Made by a program: the position numbers and the translations under genes. DNA of 64,000 nt from Bartonella sp. M0283 (GTDB lineage Bacteria; Pseudomonadota; Alphaproteobacteria; Rhizobiales; Rhizobiaceae), in assembly GCF_016100455.1 (NCBI RefSeq), contig NZ_JACFSK010000001.1, positions 2,046,001 to 2,110,000 of the forward strand. The letters are read 5' to 3'. The notes under the pieces were generated by a model. It was given only the letters and a program-made list of their open reading frames with translations, was not told the origin of the DNA and ran no database searches. Positions 27,020 through 35,895 of this stretch are shown here, one piece after another. Numbering within the stretch: position 1 is the first letter of the stretch; each line of letters begins with the position of its first letter.

Positions 27020-27631
27020 ATGGATTTTTATGGCTTTGATTATTTTCCGAACTATTTCAATCGCACCGATCAGGAAAAACTGGTTGATGAGGTGAGAGAA
27101 ATTGTCCGGCAAGCGCCATTATTTGTTCCCAGAATGCCGAAAACCGGAAAGCCGATGAGTGTTCGGCAGACCAATTGCGGAAAACTGGGCTGGGTCACCG
27201 ATAAAGATAGCGGCTATCGTTATCAGGAAACGCATCCTCAAACGCAAAAACCTTGGCCGGAAATTCCCCGACAACTTCAGGAATTATGGCAAAAATTATC
27301 CGGATTTGGCGCTCCGCCGGAAGCCTGCCTCATTAATTTTTATGCGCCGGACGCACGCATGGGAATGCATCAGGACAAGGATGAGGGAGAACTTGCCGCT
27401 CCGGTCATTTCAGTATCCTTGGGCGATACATGTCTCTTTCGTGTCGGAACGCCAGTCAAAGGCGGGAAAACCCATTCATTACGGCTGAATAGCGGCGATG
27501 TTATTATATTCGGCGGCGATATGCGTCTTGCATTTCATGGAGTTGACCGGATTTATCCGGAAACTTCTACACTTTTGAAAGTTCCCGGCCGTATCAATTT
27601 GACTTTGCGACGTATTACGCCTGTCGGGTAA
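27020..27631 (+). CDS. alkB: DNA oxidative demethylase AlkB
   Basis: A 203-residue Fe(II)/2-oxoglutarate dioxygenase that repairs 1-methyladenine and 3-methylcytosine by oxidative demethylation. Iron ligands are H117 and D119 (MGMHQDKDE) and H173 (AFHGVDRI). 2-oxoglutarate is held by R191 and the substrate side by R197 in RINLTLRR. NFYAP near residue 106 is also conserved. The length is normal. A second in-frame start is not needed, since the alignment begins close to the N-terminus. It is preceded by a repeat-rich gap and followed by a shared hairpin. Confidence 0.95.
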   Translation: MDFYGFDYFPNYFNRTDQEKLVDEVREIVRQAPLFVPRMPKTGKPMSVRQTNCGKLGWVTDKDSGYRYQETHPQTQKPWPEIPRQLQELWQKLSGFGAPPEACLINFYAPDARMGMHQDKDEGELAAPVISVSLGDTCLFRVGTPVKGGKTHSLRLNSGDVIIFGGDMRLAFHGVDRIYPETSTLLKVPGRINLTLRRITPVG

Positions 27632-27775
27632 AATAGAAATATTGCTGGCAAGGCTTGCTTCCTGAAAGCTGTCACTTGCCTATCATGGAATAGCGTTTCA
27701 CGTGAAAACTGCTCTTTATAACGTCTTTAAATTGGCGATTATTTTTAAAAACTTGAATAAAAATCTCGATCAACA

Positions 27776-27807
27776 AAAATGCGTGACGGATTTCCACCAC
27801 GCATTTT
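27776..27807. terminator. Bidirectional terminator between alkB and the PCuAC gene
   Basis: A 10-base stem (27776-27785 with 27798-27807) is flanked by A-rich sequence on the left and T-rich sequence on the right, so it can work for both converging genes. Confidence 0.7.
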
Positions 27808-27844
27808 ATTTTTTCGTGAAAACTTTAATTCTAAAAGCGGTCTT

Positions 27845-28387
27845 TTAATGATGTTGATGTTCTTCGTGATTGGCAGGCATTGAATCCGGTGCCTGTGCAC
27901 CAATACCCGAAACAGTAAAGACGACATCGACAGTGCCGGCTTTTTCAAAAACCATTTTTGCCTTGAATTTGTCACCCTTGTTCAAGGTTTTGTCAAGATC
28001 CATAAACATGACGTGGAAACTGCCCGGTTTGAATTCGACTGTTCCACCGGCCGGAATGACCACGCCATCCGCCTGATGACGCATCTTCATGACACCGTCA
28101 GCCATTTCCATTGAATGGATTTGTGCTTTGTCGGACAATTCTGATGAGAGAGACACCAGCCTATCGGCTTCTTTCCCATGATTGACAATGGTAAAGAAAC
28201 CACCGGCAACTTTTGCCCCATTCGGGGTTGCGCGTGCCCAAACATTGGTAATTTCGATATCACCAATTTTATACTCGTTGGCAAAAGCACTACCGAGCGA
28301 AAAGGTTAGAAACAAACAGGCAAAAGCTGCCAGAACAGCAAAGCTTGTCCTGATCAAATTCGAGAATTTTTGAAAAGCGTAAGACAT
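27845..28387 (-). CDS. Periplasmic copper chaperone PCu(A)C
   Basis: A 180-residue secreted protein. The signal peptide covers about residues 1-36 (cleavage near SAFANE). The PCuAC (DUF461) domain holds the expected Cu(I) ligands H91, M102, H125 and M127, with extra Met at 93, 95 and 100. The C-terminal tail is His-rich (NHEEHQHH), as in copper-delivery members of the family. It hands copper to the CuA site of cytochrome oxidase. ATG 28387 has AGGAG six bases upstream; the longer frame adds an unlikely leader. The small Cys-containing gene upstream on the same strand may be co-expressed. Confidence 0.93.
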   Translation of the reverse strand: MSYAFQKFSNLIRTSFAVLAAFACLFLTFSLGSAFANEYKIGDIEITNVWARATPNGAKVAGGFFTIVNHGKEADRLVSLSSELSDKAQIHSMEMADGVMKMRHQADGVVIPAGGTVEFKPGSFHVMFMDLDKTLNKGDKFKAKMVFEKAGTVDVVFTVSGIGAQAPDSMPANHEEHQHH

Positions 28388-28506
28388 ATATAACTCCTGA
28401 TATTTAAAACATAAATTCGTGTTGAAGATGCTTATGATCATTTGCCGAATATCTTTGCTTAACCGGATGAACGGAATTGGAAATTGGCAAGTGATGGTAA
28501 ATTGGC

Positions 28507-28872
28507 TCAGGAAATTATATGGGGCGGAGAACGCGCATCATAAACAAATAATGGCCGCTCGCAGGGAAGCAACAAAACCCGAATGACAGCCATCGCCTCG
28601 CTTGAACACTTGGATGTTTCAAGAACAACATTAACCGGTCCGGATATTTGAAGGGCCGCAGAAAGGATACACCCACCAATGCAACAAGCGGGGACAGGAA
28701 AATGACCTTGGGCTGAACGATCTTTTCCTGTTGGGGACGCGCAAATAATGCCGCCATAAGCATCGCGCACAGCGTATTTGTCAAACACACCGGCTTTTGC
28801 CATGACAACTGATTGAATTGTCATCACGGCAACGAGCACAAATATAAAAAATTGATGCTTTACCGACTGCAT
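28507..28872 (-). CDS. Small secreted or membrane protein with Cys motif, unknown (DUF2946-like)
   Basis: A 121-residue protein with a hydrophobic N-terminus (about residues 7-24, signal peptide or anchor). A short region with CASP ... PACCIGGCILSAA (Cys near 44, 63, 64 and 68) follows, then a second hydrophobic helix and the end PPHIIS. Small proteins of this look (DUF2946-like) often sit next to copper genes. Here the PCuAC gene follows after 119 bases on the same strand. The clustered Cys suggests metal binding, which is inference. The start is supported only by a weak GGG about 8 bases upstream. Confidence 0.6.
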   Translation of the reverse strand: MQSVKHQFFIFVLVAVMTIQSVVMAKAGVFDKYAVRDAYGGIICASPTGKDRSAQGHFPVPACCIGGCILSAALQISGPVNVVLETSKCSSEAMAVIRVLLLPCERPLFVYDARSPPHIIS

Positions 28873-28915
28873 CAGCTGACCCGGTGTTCTCTCGCCATTT
28901 TCATGGTTAAGAGGC

Positions 28916-29152
28916 CTAGAATGCAGTAAAAGTGAGCGTTGTCAAAGACCGCGTGATGCCGGGTATATCAAGAATATTGTCATTGATGAATTTACCGATA
29001 TCCTTGCCTTCTTCGATGTAGATTTTTGCCAGAAGCTCGAATTCACCACTTGTGGAATAGAGTTCCGAAACAATCTCGCGTTCATAAAGTATGTCGGCAA
29101 CATCGTAAGCTGTACCCGGTGCACACTGCAACTGGATAAATATTGGCTTCAT
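28916..29152 (-). CDS. Stand-alone Lrp/AsnC ligand-binding (RAM) domain protein
   Basis: A 78-residue protein that corresponds to the C-terminal RAM domain of Lrp/AsnC regulators and lacks the helix-turn-helix part. The pattern FIQLQCAPGTAYDVADILYEREIVSELYSTSGEFELLAKI matches the alpha-beta sandwich with the conserved G-x-(Y/F)-D-(L/V) element. Stand-alone forms (SraA-like) can bind amino acids and may modulate full-length Lrp proteins. ATG 29152 has AGGAG seven bases upstream, better than an ATG two codons earlier. It has no obvious operon partner. Confidence 0.85.
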   Translation of the reverse strand: MKPIFIQLQCAPGTAYDVADILYEREIVSELYSTSGEFELLAKIYIEEGKDIGKFINDNILDIPGITRSLTTLTFTAF

Positions 29153-29597
29153 GTTCATTCTCCTTTAGCCAAACAAACACATGAAATCGAGAAGAAATCA
29201 ACATAGTTTCTTCGTTCGAGAGATGAAAACATGTTCATCGAGGGTCTCGCGCTGGAAAATACGTCTGTAGGCACGTCAATTTACGATAGGATAATTTATT
29301 AAACGATTTCGTCCGGATTTTATTGGGTTAGATTAAAAAAAATAAATATTTTTGCCTAAAAAACTTAACACAAATTCCGATATTCAATTTAAAGTTTAAA
29401 ATTTGATTTTAATAGTGAGATCAAGCCCAATGAATTAATAATTCACGACTAAACATATTTTATATAAATATTATTATGTTAACGGATTTTGAATTCCCTA
29501 TTCATAATTTATATTGAATATTAAACTTTAAAATCAATTGCACCTATTTCCACAATCGTTTATTCTCGGGCTTTCCAATGCCGGATAGGGAATTGCC
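29153..29597. other. AT-rich intergenic region, 445 bases
   Basis: The divergent gap between the RAM-domain gene and an orphan gene. It is extremely AT-rich from about 29310 to 29540, with several related TTTAAA-type segments. Probably promoter DNA with strong curvature; no gene recognised. Confidence 0.5.
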
Positions 29598-30185
29598 ATG
29601 ATACCACCCATTCCTGTGCAACTTTATGTCACGGTAGCAGCAGCTACAGAGCTGACCAACCGTCGTGCAAAAAATCTTGATGGTGATTCAAGTTCCGATA
29701 CGCTTGCAGAAACATTCAATGCTGTAACACCGAGTACCTCTTCACAGGCCGAAAATGGCGCACGTCAAGTTGCCAATCGCTTCAAACCTCTGGATAACCA
29801 GAAAAGTGCCGAAGAGATCGAGGATGAAGAAGAAAAGCTTCTCTATGTTCTTTCCGAAAAATTCGGCCTTGAAAAACCGCATGGTTTGCCAATTCAGGAA
29901 GCCGCAGCCTATTTGAAAGAAATTCTCTATTCTCCCCGAACTAGTTATGATCTTCGGGCCGTTGAAAAAGACTTCGGATTTGACCTTATCGGTATTTCAT
30001 TGAAAGATTTTCTTGATGCTATGATTGATAGCGACAGCGATGCAGCCGCACGTGTAAGCACTGCTCTTAAAGCCTTTCTCAACTCGCAAGAAAAAGAGTT
30101 CAAGCAAACGCATTTGAGTGAGGACCTCACCGCCAATCCGGAAGATGATCAGGATCCGGGGATATATTCGCCATTCAGGAAATGA
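29598..30185 (+). CDS. Hypothetical protein, unknown family
   Basis: A 195-residue soluble protein. The first 10 residues are unusual (IPPIPVQLYV), followed by a hydrophilic Ser/Thr/Asn-rich region (about 25-65). A helical acidic domain follows (EEIEDEEEKLLYVLSEKFGL ... AYLKEILYSP ... FLDAMIDSDSDAAARVSTALKAFL, about 75-165). No signal peptide and no catalytic motif are visible. AGGGAA lies seven bases before the ATG, which supports translation. The AT-rich upstream region and lack of recognisable family suggest a lineage-restricted gene. Confidence 0.65.
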   Translation: MIPPIPVQLYVTVAAATELTNRRAKNLDGDSSSDTLAETFNAVTPSTSSQAENGARQVANRFKPLDNQKSAEEIEDEEEKLLYVLSEKFGLEKPHGLPIQEAAAYLKEILYSPRTSYDLRAVEKDFGFDLIGISLKDFLDAMIDSDSDAAARVSTALKAFLNSQEKEFKQTHLSEDLTANPEDDQDPGIYSPFRK

Positions 30186-30323
30186 TATTTGGTAATTGAC
30201 TAAAATAAATAAATCGAAAAGCCTATTTCGGGATTTCGGATTAAAATTAGGCCAATATTAGCCGGAATGAATTTTAGTGAATTGTTGGGGCGGATAGTTC
30301 CTTTTTTTCTCGGCTATGTATCT

Positions 30324-30734
30324 TCAGCCTTTTCTGAACCGGATACGTGCCGAACGTTCGATCGCCGCAACAGTCAAATCTTCAAGCTCGAACTGCTCAC
30401 GTAAAATTTGTAAGAACATCAATTCTTCCTGCCTGACATCAAGATCGCTTGCCGCAATTTCGACGGCGAGAGCATAAGCAGTATCCCGAAGCTTTGGCGA
30501 AAGTGCCTTGCCGGTCACTTCAATTATTTGTTCAATTCCATCTTCATGGGCGAGATAAGAACAACATTGTGCAGCCAATTGATCAAGCCGCTTCCGGTCG
30601 AACCCTTTAAAAACCGGCAAACGCGCAACAATTTCGCTAATCAATTTCAATTCATCGTCGCTCACCGCTGCGTCCGCCGCAGAGGTTGTGACCATGATAT
30701 ATATCAACGCTTCTTGTGCTGTCAGTTTTTCCAT
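30324..30734 (-). CDS. TerB-like (tellurite resistance TerB family) protein
   Basis: A 136-residue helical protein with the TerB pattern. The first helix (EALIYIMVTTSAADAAVSDDELKLI) carries an acidic D-x-x-V-x-x-x-E metal-binding motif, and the second half repeats it (LAVEIAASDLDVRQEELMFLQIL). TerB-like domains occur in stress and metal-response proteins; a role in tellurite resistance here is not shown because no other ter genes are present. It is divergent from lysK with 125 bases between start codons. Confidence 0.85.
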   Translation of the reverse strand: MEKLTAQEALIYIMVTTSAADAAVSDDELKLISEIVARLPVFKGFDRKRLDQLAAQCCSYLAHEDGIEQIIEVTGKALSPKLRDTAYALAVEIAASDLDVRQEELMFLQILREQFELEDLTVAAIERSARIRFRKG

Positions 30735-30859
30735 CAGTTCCTCTCTTTTTTACTCTCTTCGTTTACGGTTTTTTCCGGTTTTTTTCTTACAATGATTGAC
30801 GAAAAGCTGTTTGAGCCATAGAGCTTTCTTAAACGATTCAAATTCAGGATAAAACCCCC

Positions 30860-32524
30860 ATGGCAACAGACAATTTCGTGGCAGAAAATCTTAATCAGGA
30901 TGTCATTGATGCGGCAGCCCAATCCAGAGCATGGCCTTTCGAAGAAGCGCGCAAGATTGTCAAACGTTACGAAAAAAAGGGTTACCCTGATACGGTGATG
31001 TTCGAGACGGGCTATGGGCCGTCCGGTTTGCCGCATATCGGAACTTTCGGTGAAGTTGCGCGCACAACAATGGTGCGCCACGCTTTTCATGTGTTGACGG
31101 AAAACAAAGTCAAAACCAAATTGTTATGTTTTTCCGACGATATGGACGGATTGCGCAAAGTACCCGAAAATGTACCCAACCGTGCGTTGATGGAGACTTA
31201 TCTCGGAAAACCTTTAACGCGGGTGCCCGACCCGTTTACGAAAGATTATCCCTCTTTTGGCGCTGCCAATAATGCGCGGCTTCGCGCTTTTCTTGACCGT
31301 TTCGGCTTCAATTACGAATTTGCCAGCGCGACCGATTATTATACTTCGGGACGTTTCGATGAAACGCTCCTTAAAATGCTTGCCAATTATGATAAGATCA
31401 TGGCTGTCATTGTTCCCACATTGGGTGAAGAACGGCGCGCGACCTATTCGCCATTTTTGCCGATTTCTCCTGTCTCGGGTAAAGTTTTGCAAGTTGCGAT
31501 GATTGCCCATGATGCCAAAAAGGGCACTGTTACCTATATAGAGCCGGAAACCGGTGAAAGAATTGAAACCGAAGTTACCGGCGGCAAGGTCAAATGCCAA
31601 TGGAAAGCCGATTGGGCTATGCGCTGGACAGCTTTGGGCATCGACTATGAAATGGCTGGCAAAGATCTGATTGATTCTGTGGCTTTGTCTTCAAAAATTT
31701 GTCGTATCCTTGGCGGAACACCGCCGGAAGGCTTCAACTACGAGCTGTTTCTGGATGACAAAGGACAAAAGATTTCAAAATCGAAAGGTAATGGCCTGAC
31801 AATTGACGAATGGCTCACCTATGCGCCCACGTCAAGCCTTGGCCTTTACATGTATCAGAAACCGAAAACTGCCAAGCGGCTTTATTTCGATGTGATACCG
31901 AAAGCTGTTGACGAATATTACAGTTTTCTTTCTGCCTACCCAAAACAAAGCTGGAAAGACCGGCTTAACAATCCTGTCTGGCATATGCATAATGGCAACC
32001 CGCCCAAAGTGGATTTGCCGGTACCTTTTGCCATGTTGCTCAATCTGGTCAGTGCATCGAATGCCGAAAATGCCGATGTCCTATGGGGCTTTATTTCGCG
32101 TTATGCCAAGGGTGCTACACCTGAAAACCAGCCCGAACTTAACAGTCTTGTCGGTTTTGCCATTCGCTATTTCAATGATTTCGTCAAGCCAACGAAAAAA
32201 TTCCGTGCACCGGATGCTGTCGAACGTGAAACTTTGGAAAAAATTGACAAAACCCTTGCACACTTGCCAGAAGATGCCGATGCTCACACCATCCAGAATG
32301 CACTTCTCGATATTGGTCGTGTGACAGAGCGCTATCAGGACCACAACAAAAAAAGCCCTGACGGGGGGCCCGGTGTTTCTGTTTCATTTTTCCAAATGCT
32401 TTATGAAGTTCTGATTGGTCAGGAACGGGGACCGCGTTTCGGCTCCTTCATTGCCCTTTATGGCATTAATGAAACGCGGAGCTTGATTGCCGATGCGCTC
32501 GCCGGAAAACTCGTCAACGAATAA
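30860..32524 (+). CDS. lysK: Lysyl-tRNA synthetase, class I
   Basis: A 554-residue class I LysRS, the form found in archaea and alphaproteobacteria rather than the common class II enzyme. The HIGH-like motif is in [13 protein letters not shown] (about residue 55) and the KMSKS motif is KISKSKGNG (about residue 300). Cys/Lys-rich and helical C-terminal anticodon-binding domains follow. It attaches lysine to tRNA-Lys for translation. The gene is often written lysS in annotations; the class I type is named lysK. It is followed by a short hairpin and then prfC after 250 bases. Confidence 0.95.
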   Translation: MATDNFVAENLNQDVIDAAAQSRAWPFEEARKIVKRYEKKGYPDTVMFETGYGPSGLPHIGTFGEVARTTMVRHAFHVLTENKVKTKLLCFSDDMDGLRKVPENVPNRALMETYLGKPLTRVPDPFTKDYPSFGAANNARLRAFLDRFGFNYEFASATDYYTSGRFDETLLKMLANYDKIMAVIVPTLGEERRATYSPFLPISPVSGKVLQVAMIAHDAKKGTVTYIEPETGERIETEVTGGKVKCQWKADWAMRWTALGIDYEMAGKDLIDSVALSSKICRILGGTPPEGFNYELFLDDKGQKISKSKGNGLTIDEWLTYAPTSSLGLYMYQKPKTAKRLYFDVIPKAVDEYYSFLSAYPKQSWKDRLNNPVWHMHNGNPPKVDLPVPFAMLLNLVSASNAENADVLWGFISRYAKGATPENQPELNSLVGFAIRYFNDFVKPTKKFRAPDAVERETLEKIDKTLAHLPEDADAHTIQNALLDIGRVTERYQDHNKKSPDGGPGVSVSFFQMLYEVLIGQERGPRFGSFIALYGINETRSLIADALAGKLVNE

Positions 32525-32547
32525 AAGAGGTCGAAACCCATCTTAGA

Positions 32548-32572
32548 AAAGGGGCTTTTCGCCCCTTTGATG
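32548..32572 (+). terminator. Weak terminator-like hairpin after lysK
   Basis: An 8-base stem (32548-32555 with 32561-32568) has a five-base loop and poor T content downstream, 24 bases after the lysK stop. Confidence 0.45.
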
Positions 32573-32771
32573 ATGATTTTGAAACAATCCGGTACAATTC
32601 TTGAAGACAAACTTCAAGCTTGCTGCAAATTTATTGAAAATTTTTAGATAAAGGACACAAATTCCTCACTCTTTTTTAAAAAAAGAGGTAAAAGAAGCGG
32701 AATTTTATTATCGACCAGCCGGTTATAAAAATAAACGGATCGCACGGATAACGAAGTAACAGGAGTGAGTT

Positions 32772-34346
32772 ATGAACGAGGCACAAGAGGTCGCGCGGCG
32801 CCGTACATTTGCTATTATCGCGCACCCTGATGCCGGTAAGACAACCTTGACCGAAAAATTGTTATTGTTCGGCGGTGCTATCCAGCTTGCAGGTGAAGTC
32901 AAGGCCAAGAAAGACCGTATCCAGACGCGTTCCGACTGGATGAAAATCGAACGCGAGCGCGGTATTTCGGTTGTCACCTCGGTAATGACATTCGAATATG
33001 AAGACCACATATTCAATCTGCTTGATACACCCGGTCACGAAGACTTTGCCGATGATACCTACCGCACACTGACGGCTGTCGATAGCGCTGTCATGGTTCT
33101 TGATGGAGCGCGCGGTATCGAACCCAGAACATTGAAACTGTTCGAAGTCTGCCGCATGCGCGACATTCCGATTGTGACGTTCGTTAACAAAATGGATAGG
33201 GAGGCACTCGACCCATTAGAGATATTGGACGAGATAGAAGACAAGCTTGCTCTTGATACAGCCCCTGTTACATGGCCAATCGGCTCGGGCAAAAATTTTG
33301 CAGGAAGTTTTGACCTTCATAACAATCTTGTACGCCAGAAAGACGAAGAAAAAACCCCGCGCCCTGTCAAAGGGCCTGAAGAAGCAGCTCTATTGCTGCC
33401 CGAACATGATCGTGCGGCTTTTGTTGAAGGCGTTGTTCTTGCGCGTGACGCATGTAAAAGATTTGACTTGAAATCGTTCCGTGAAGGCCAAATGACTCCG
33501 GTCTATTTCGGTTCGGCTTTGAAGAATTATGGCGTGCGTGATCTTATCGACGCTCTTGTTGCCTATGGTCCAAGTCCGCGTGCGCAAGTTGCCGATACGC
33601 GCATTGTCGAGGCGACAGAGCCGAAAATGACCGGTTTTGTTTTCAAAATACAAGCCAATATGGACCCAAATCACCGCGATCGCATTGCGTTTTTGCGCGT
33701 TTGTTCGGGAATTCTATCCCGCGGCATGAAAGCAAAACTCGTGCGTACCGGAAAACCCATGACTTTATCGGCACCGCAATTTTTCTTTGCCCGCTCCCGC
33801 CAGATTGCCGATGAAGCCTATGCCGGCGACGTTGTAGGAATTCCGAACCACGGAACATTACGCATTGGCGATACTCTGACAGAAGGCGAAGACATTCTTT
33901 TCAAAGGCGTTCCGAATTTTGCTCCGGAAATTTTGCGCCGTGTTCGTCTCGGTGACCCGATGAAGGCAAAGAAACTTAAAGAAGCTTTGCAACAAATGGC
34001 TGAAGAAGGTGTTGTACAGCTCTTTATGCCTGACGATGGTTCGCCGTCGATTGTCGGTGTTATCGGTGCGCTGCAAATTGATGTTCTAACAGAACGGCTG
34101 AAAGTGGAATATTCTCTTCCTGTCGGTTTTGAACCGGCGCGCTTTACTGTATGCCGCTGGATCTCGGCCGATAACAAAGAGGATCTTGAGAAATTTATTG
34201 CGACACACCGTGATGCTATTGCATCCGATCTCGACGGCGATCCGGTATTTCTCGCAGAAAACAATTTTTCGCTCAATTATGAAGCGGAACGAGCACCAAA
34301 AATCAAATTTGCAACAATCAAAGATTATCAGATACGGAGCGCCTGA
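32772..34346 (+). CDS. prfC: Peptide chain release factor 3
   Basis: A 524-residue translational GTPase that removes RF1/RF2 from the ribosome after termination. GTP motifs are AHPDAGKTTL (P-loop, about 19-28), RGISVVTSVMTFEY (switch I region), DTPGH and NKMD. The EF-G-like domains 2 and 3 make up the rest. The length is typical. AGGAG lies six bases before the ATG. A hairpin starting at the stop codon ends the transcript. Confidence 0.97.
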   Translation: MNEAQEVARRRTFAIIAHPDAGKTTLTEKLLLFGGAIQLAGEVKAKKDRIQTRSDWMKIERERGISVVTSVMTFEYEDHIFNLLDTPGHEDFADDTYRTLTAVDSAVMVLDGARGIEPRTLKLFEVCRMRDIPIVTFVNKMDREALDPLEILDEIEDKLALDTAPVTWPIGSGKNFAGSFDLHNNLVRQKDEEKTPRPVKGPEEAALLLPEHDRAAFVEGVVLARDACKRFDLKSFREGQMTPVYFGSALKNYGVRDLIDALVAYGPSPRAQVADTRIVEATEPKMTGFVFKIQANMDPNHRDRIAFLRVCSGILSRGMKAKLVRTGKPMTLSAPQFFFARSRQIADEAYAGDVVGIPNHGTLRIGDTLTEGEDILFKGVPNFAPEILRRVRLGDPMKAKKLKEALQQMAEEGVVQLFMPDDGSPSIVGVIGALQIDVLTERLKVEYSLPVGFEPARFTVCRWISADNKEDLEKFIATHRDAIASDLDGDPVFLAENNFSLNYEAERAPKIKFATIKDYQIRSA

Positions 34347-34389
34347 CCGGCATGAGTAAGATTTAAAGAACTGCCGGTCCGGATTTTTC
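34345..34389 (+). terminator. Rho-independent terminator of prfC
   Basis: An 8-base stem (34345-34352 with 34372-34379) overlaps the prfC stop codon and is followed by CGGATTTTT. Confidence 0.7.
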
Positions 34390-34539
34390 GAGCATTCGCA
34401 TAGCTCGCGTTTTGGAATATGCAAACTTGCTTCGAGCCGCCCGATAATAATTTCCCTTAAATTTCCATTTCTTGATAATGGTCAATGAACTAAATCAAGG
34501 ACAAAGGAAAACGCAACCGGACGTCGTTGATTATTTCGA

Positions 34540-34836
34540 TCAAGATTGTTTAAAATTTTTCATCGCTTTGAAAAATTCTTCAAAATTGATATCCAGAAAA
34601 TCGAGAAGCGTTATCAATCTTGATACAGCAATCCTGTCGGCCCCTTTTTCATATTTCTGTATTTGTTGGGGACTAATACCCGCAACTGACGCCAATTGCA
34701 TTTGGGTAATGCCATTTTTCTTACGAAAATGACGCAACAAGCTACCGATTTTCAGATCACTTTGTATTTCATTCTGCTTTAATGTTTGAATATTATCTGA
34801 GGAAACGTTAAAGGCAATTCCCATATCATTCATCAT
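34540..34836 (-). CDS. XRE-family DNA-binding regulator
   Basis: A 98-residue transcription factor with a helix-turn-helix_3 domain (about residues 27-82). RHFRKKNGITQMQLASVAGISPQQIQKYEKGADRIAVSRLITLL contains the TQxxLA and GISxxxIQxYEKG pattern of lambda-repressor-like folds. A short N-terminal tail precedes it. ATG 34836 has GGGA seven bases upstream; an earlier TTG is less likely. Its targets are unknown; the large AT-rich gap upstream (to 35492) may contain its own operator. It could belong to a mobile or accessory segment. Confidence 0.88.
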   Translation of the reverse strand: MMNDMGIAFNVSSDNIQTLKQNEIQSDLKIGSLLRHFRKKNGITQMQLASVAGISPQQIQKYEKGADRIAVSRLITLLDFLDINFEEFFKAMKNFKQS

Positions 34837-35492
34837 CAACTCATCCCGCAAAAATTGGGATTATGTAATTTTGATAAGTCCACCGAATTATCACATACAT
34901 AAGTGCCCAAGTTTGTTTAAAATAGATACTCTATTAAAAGGAATTTACACGACCGCCCCCCAAGTTCGATCGTTACTGCTCAATTCAGGTTCACCGGGCA
35001 AAGCTCATAATGAACCTGAAGTCTCTATCGTCATGGCAGAATAACTCCAGCCATAGAAGTAAGAGATATACTAAAAATGAGAAATAATACAATAATGAAA
35101 GAAAATAAACCTAAAATTCTTAAAATTTTTCTCGAATTAGATTTTTTTACCCGCGCTCTTTCATCCCCGGTTGCCTCACATTCTTGTTATTCTGAAATTT
35201 CGGACGATTTTGACTGCTAAAAAATGAGCGGTTATTATTTTTGCGGGGTCGTTTTTATAAAATATTTCTAAAAACTGGGTGAATAATGGTTATTCCCATT
35301 TAGGCTGTCCGTTTTTAAGGCGAAATGCCGCAATTTTTCTCTCCCAAATCAATTGCGTCGGAACAATTTTTTGCCGACAAGCCAACACGAAAATTTGAGA
35401 GCCAAAACTATAAACGAGAAACGGATAGCAGAAATACAAAAACGGCACCAAATGAATTGGATGCCGTTTTTATTAAAATAAATTCTACGGAC
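34837..35492. other. Intergenic region, 656 bases
   Basis: Lies upstream of the XRE gene and beyond the 3' end of trxA. It is AT-rich and includes a C-rich run at about 34953-34961. Near 35439 a hairpin serves trxA. No coding or RNA gene was recognised; a short open frame at 35325-35585 mostly overlaps trxA. Confidence 0.45.
35439..35470 (-). terminator. Rho-independent terminator of trxA
   Basis: A 9-base stem (35439-35447 with 35462-35470) is followed on the minus strand by T-rich sequence, 23 bases past the trxA stop. Confidence 0.7.
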
Positions 35493-35816
35493 TTATTTTA
35501 CGCCGTCTTTAATCCAGTCTGCCAAACGGCTTTTGGGAGCCGCACCCACCATATTGGAGACGATTTCCCCATTATTGAACAATAATAATGTCGGAATTGA
35601 ACGGACACCGAATTGCGTTGCAAGTTCCGGATTTTCGTCAATATTGATTTTTGCAACTTTGACCTTACCCTGTAACTCGGTAGCAATTTCTTCAAGCGAG
35701 GGCGCTATCATTTTACACGGACCGCACCATTCAGCCCAGAAGTCTACAACAACAGGTTCTGCCGACTTTAGCACGTCATTTTCAAAATTGCTTGTATCGA
35801 CTTTTACAGTGCTCAT
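35493..35816 (-). CDS. trxA: Thioredoxin
   Basis: A 107-residue thioredoxin, the general cytoplasmic disulfide reductant. The active-site motif WCGPCK is present, with cis-Pro in RSIPTLLLF and the C-terminal [12 protein letters not shown] helix. AAGGA lies 7 bases before the ATG at 35816, and this start gives the normal length; an upstream frame to 35882 is not used. It is the last gene of a long minus-strand operon that begins with a DivL-like kinase, 79 bases after addA. Confidence 0.97.
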   Translation of the reverse strand: MSTVKVDTSNFENDVLKSAEPVVVDFWAEWCGPCKMIAPSLEEIATELQGKVKVAKINIDENPELATQFGVRSIPTLLLFNNGEIVSNMVGAAPKSRLADWIKDGVK

Positions 35817-35895
35817 TGATCTTTCCTTTGTGATTCCAATTTGCCTAAATTTGGCGTGCCAGACCGATTCCGTCAAGAGCAAGCTTTTTCAACCA

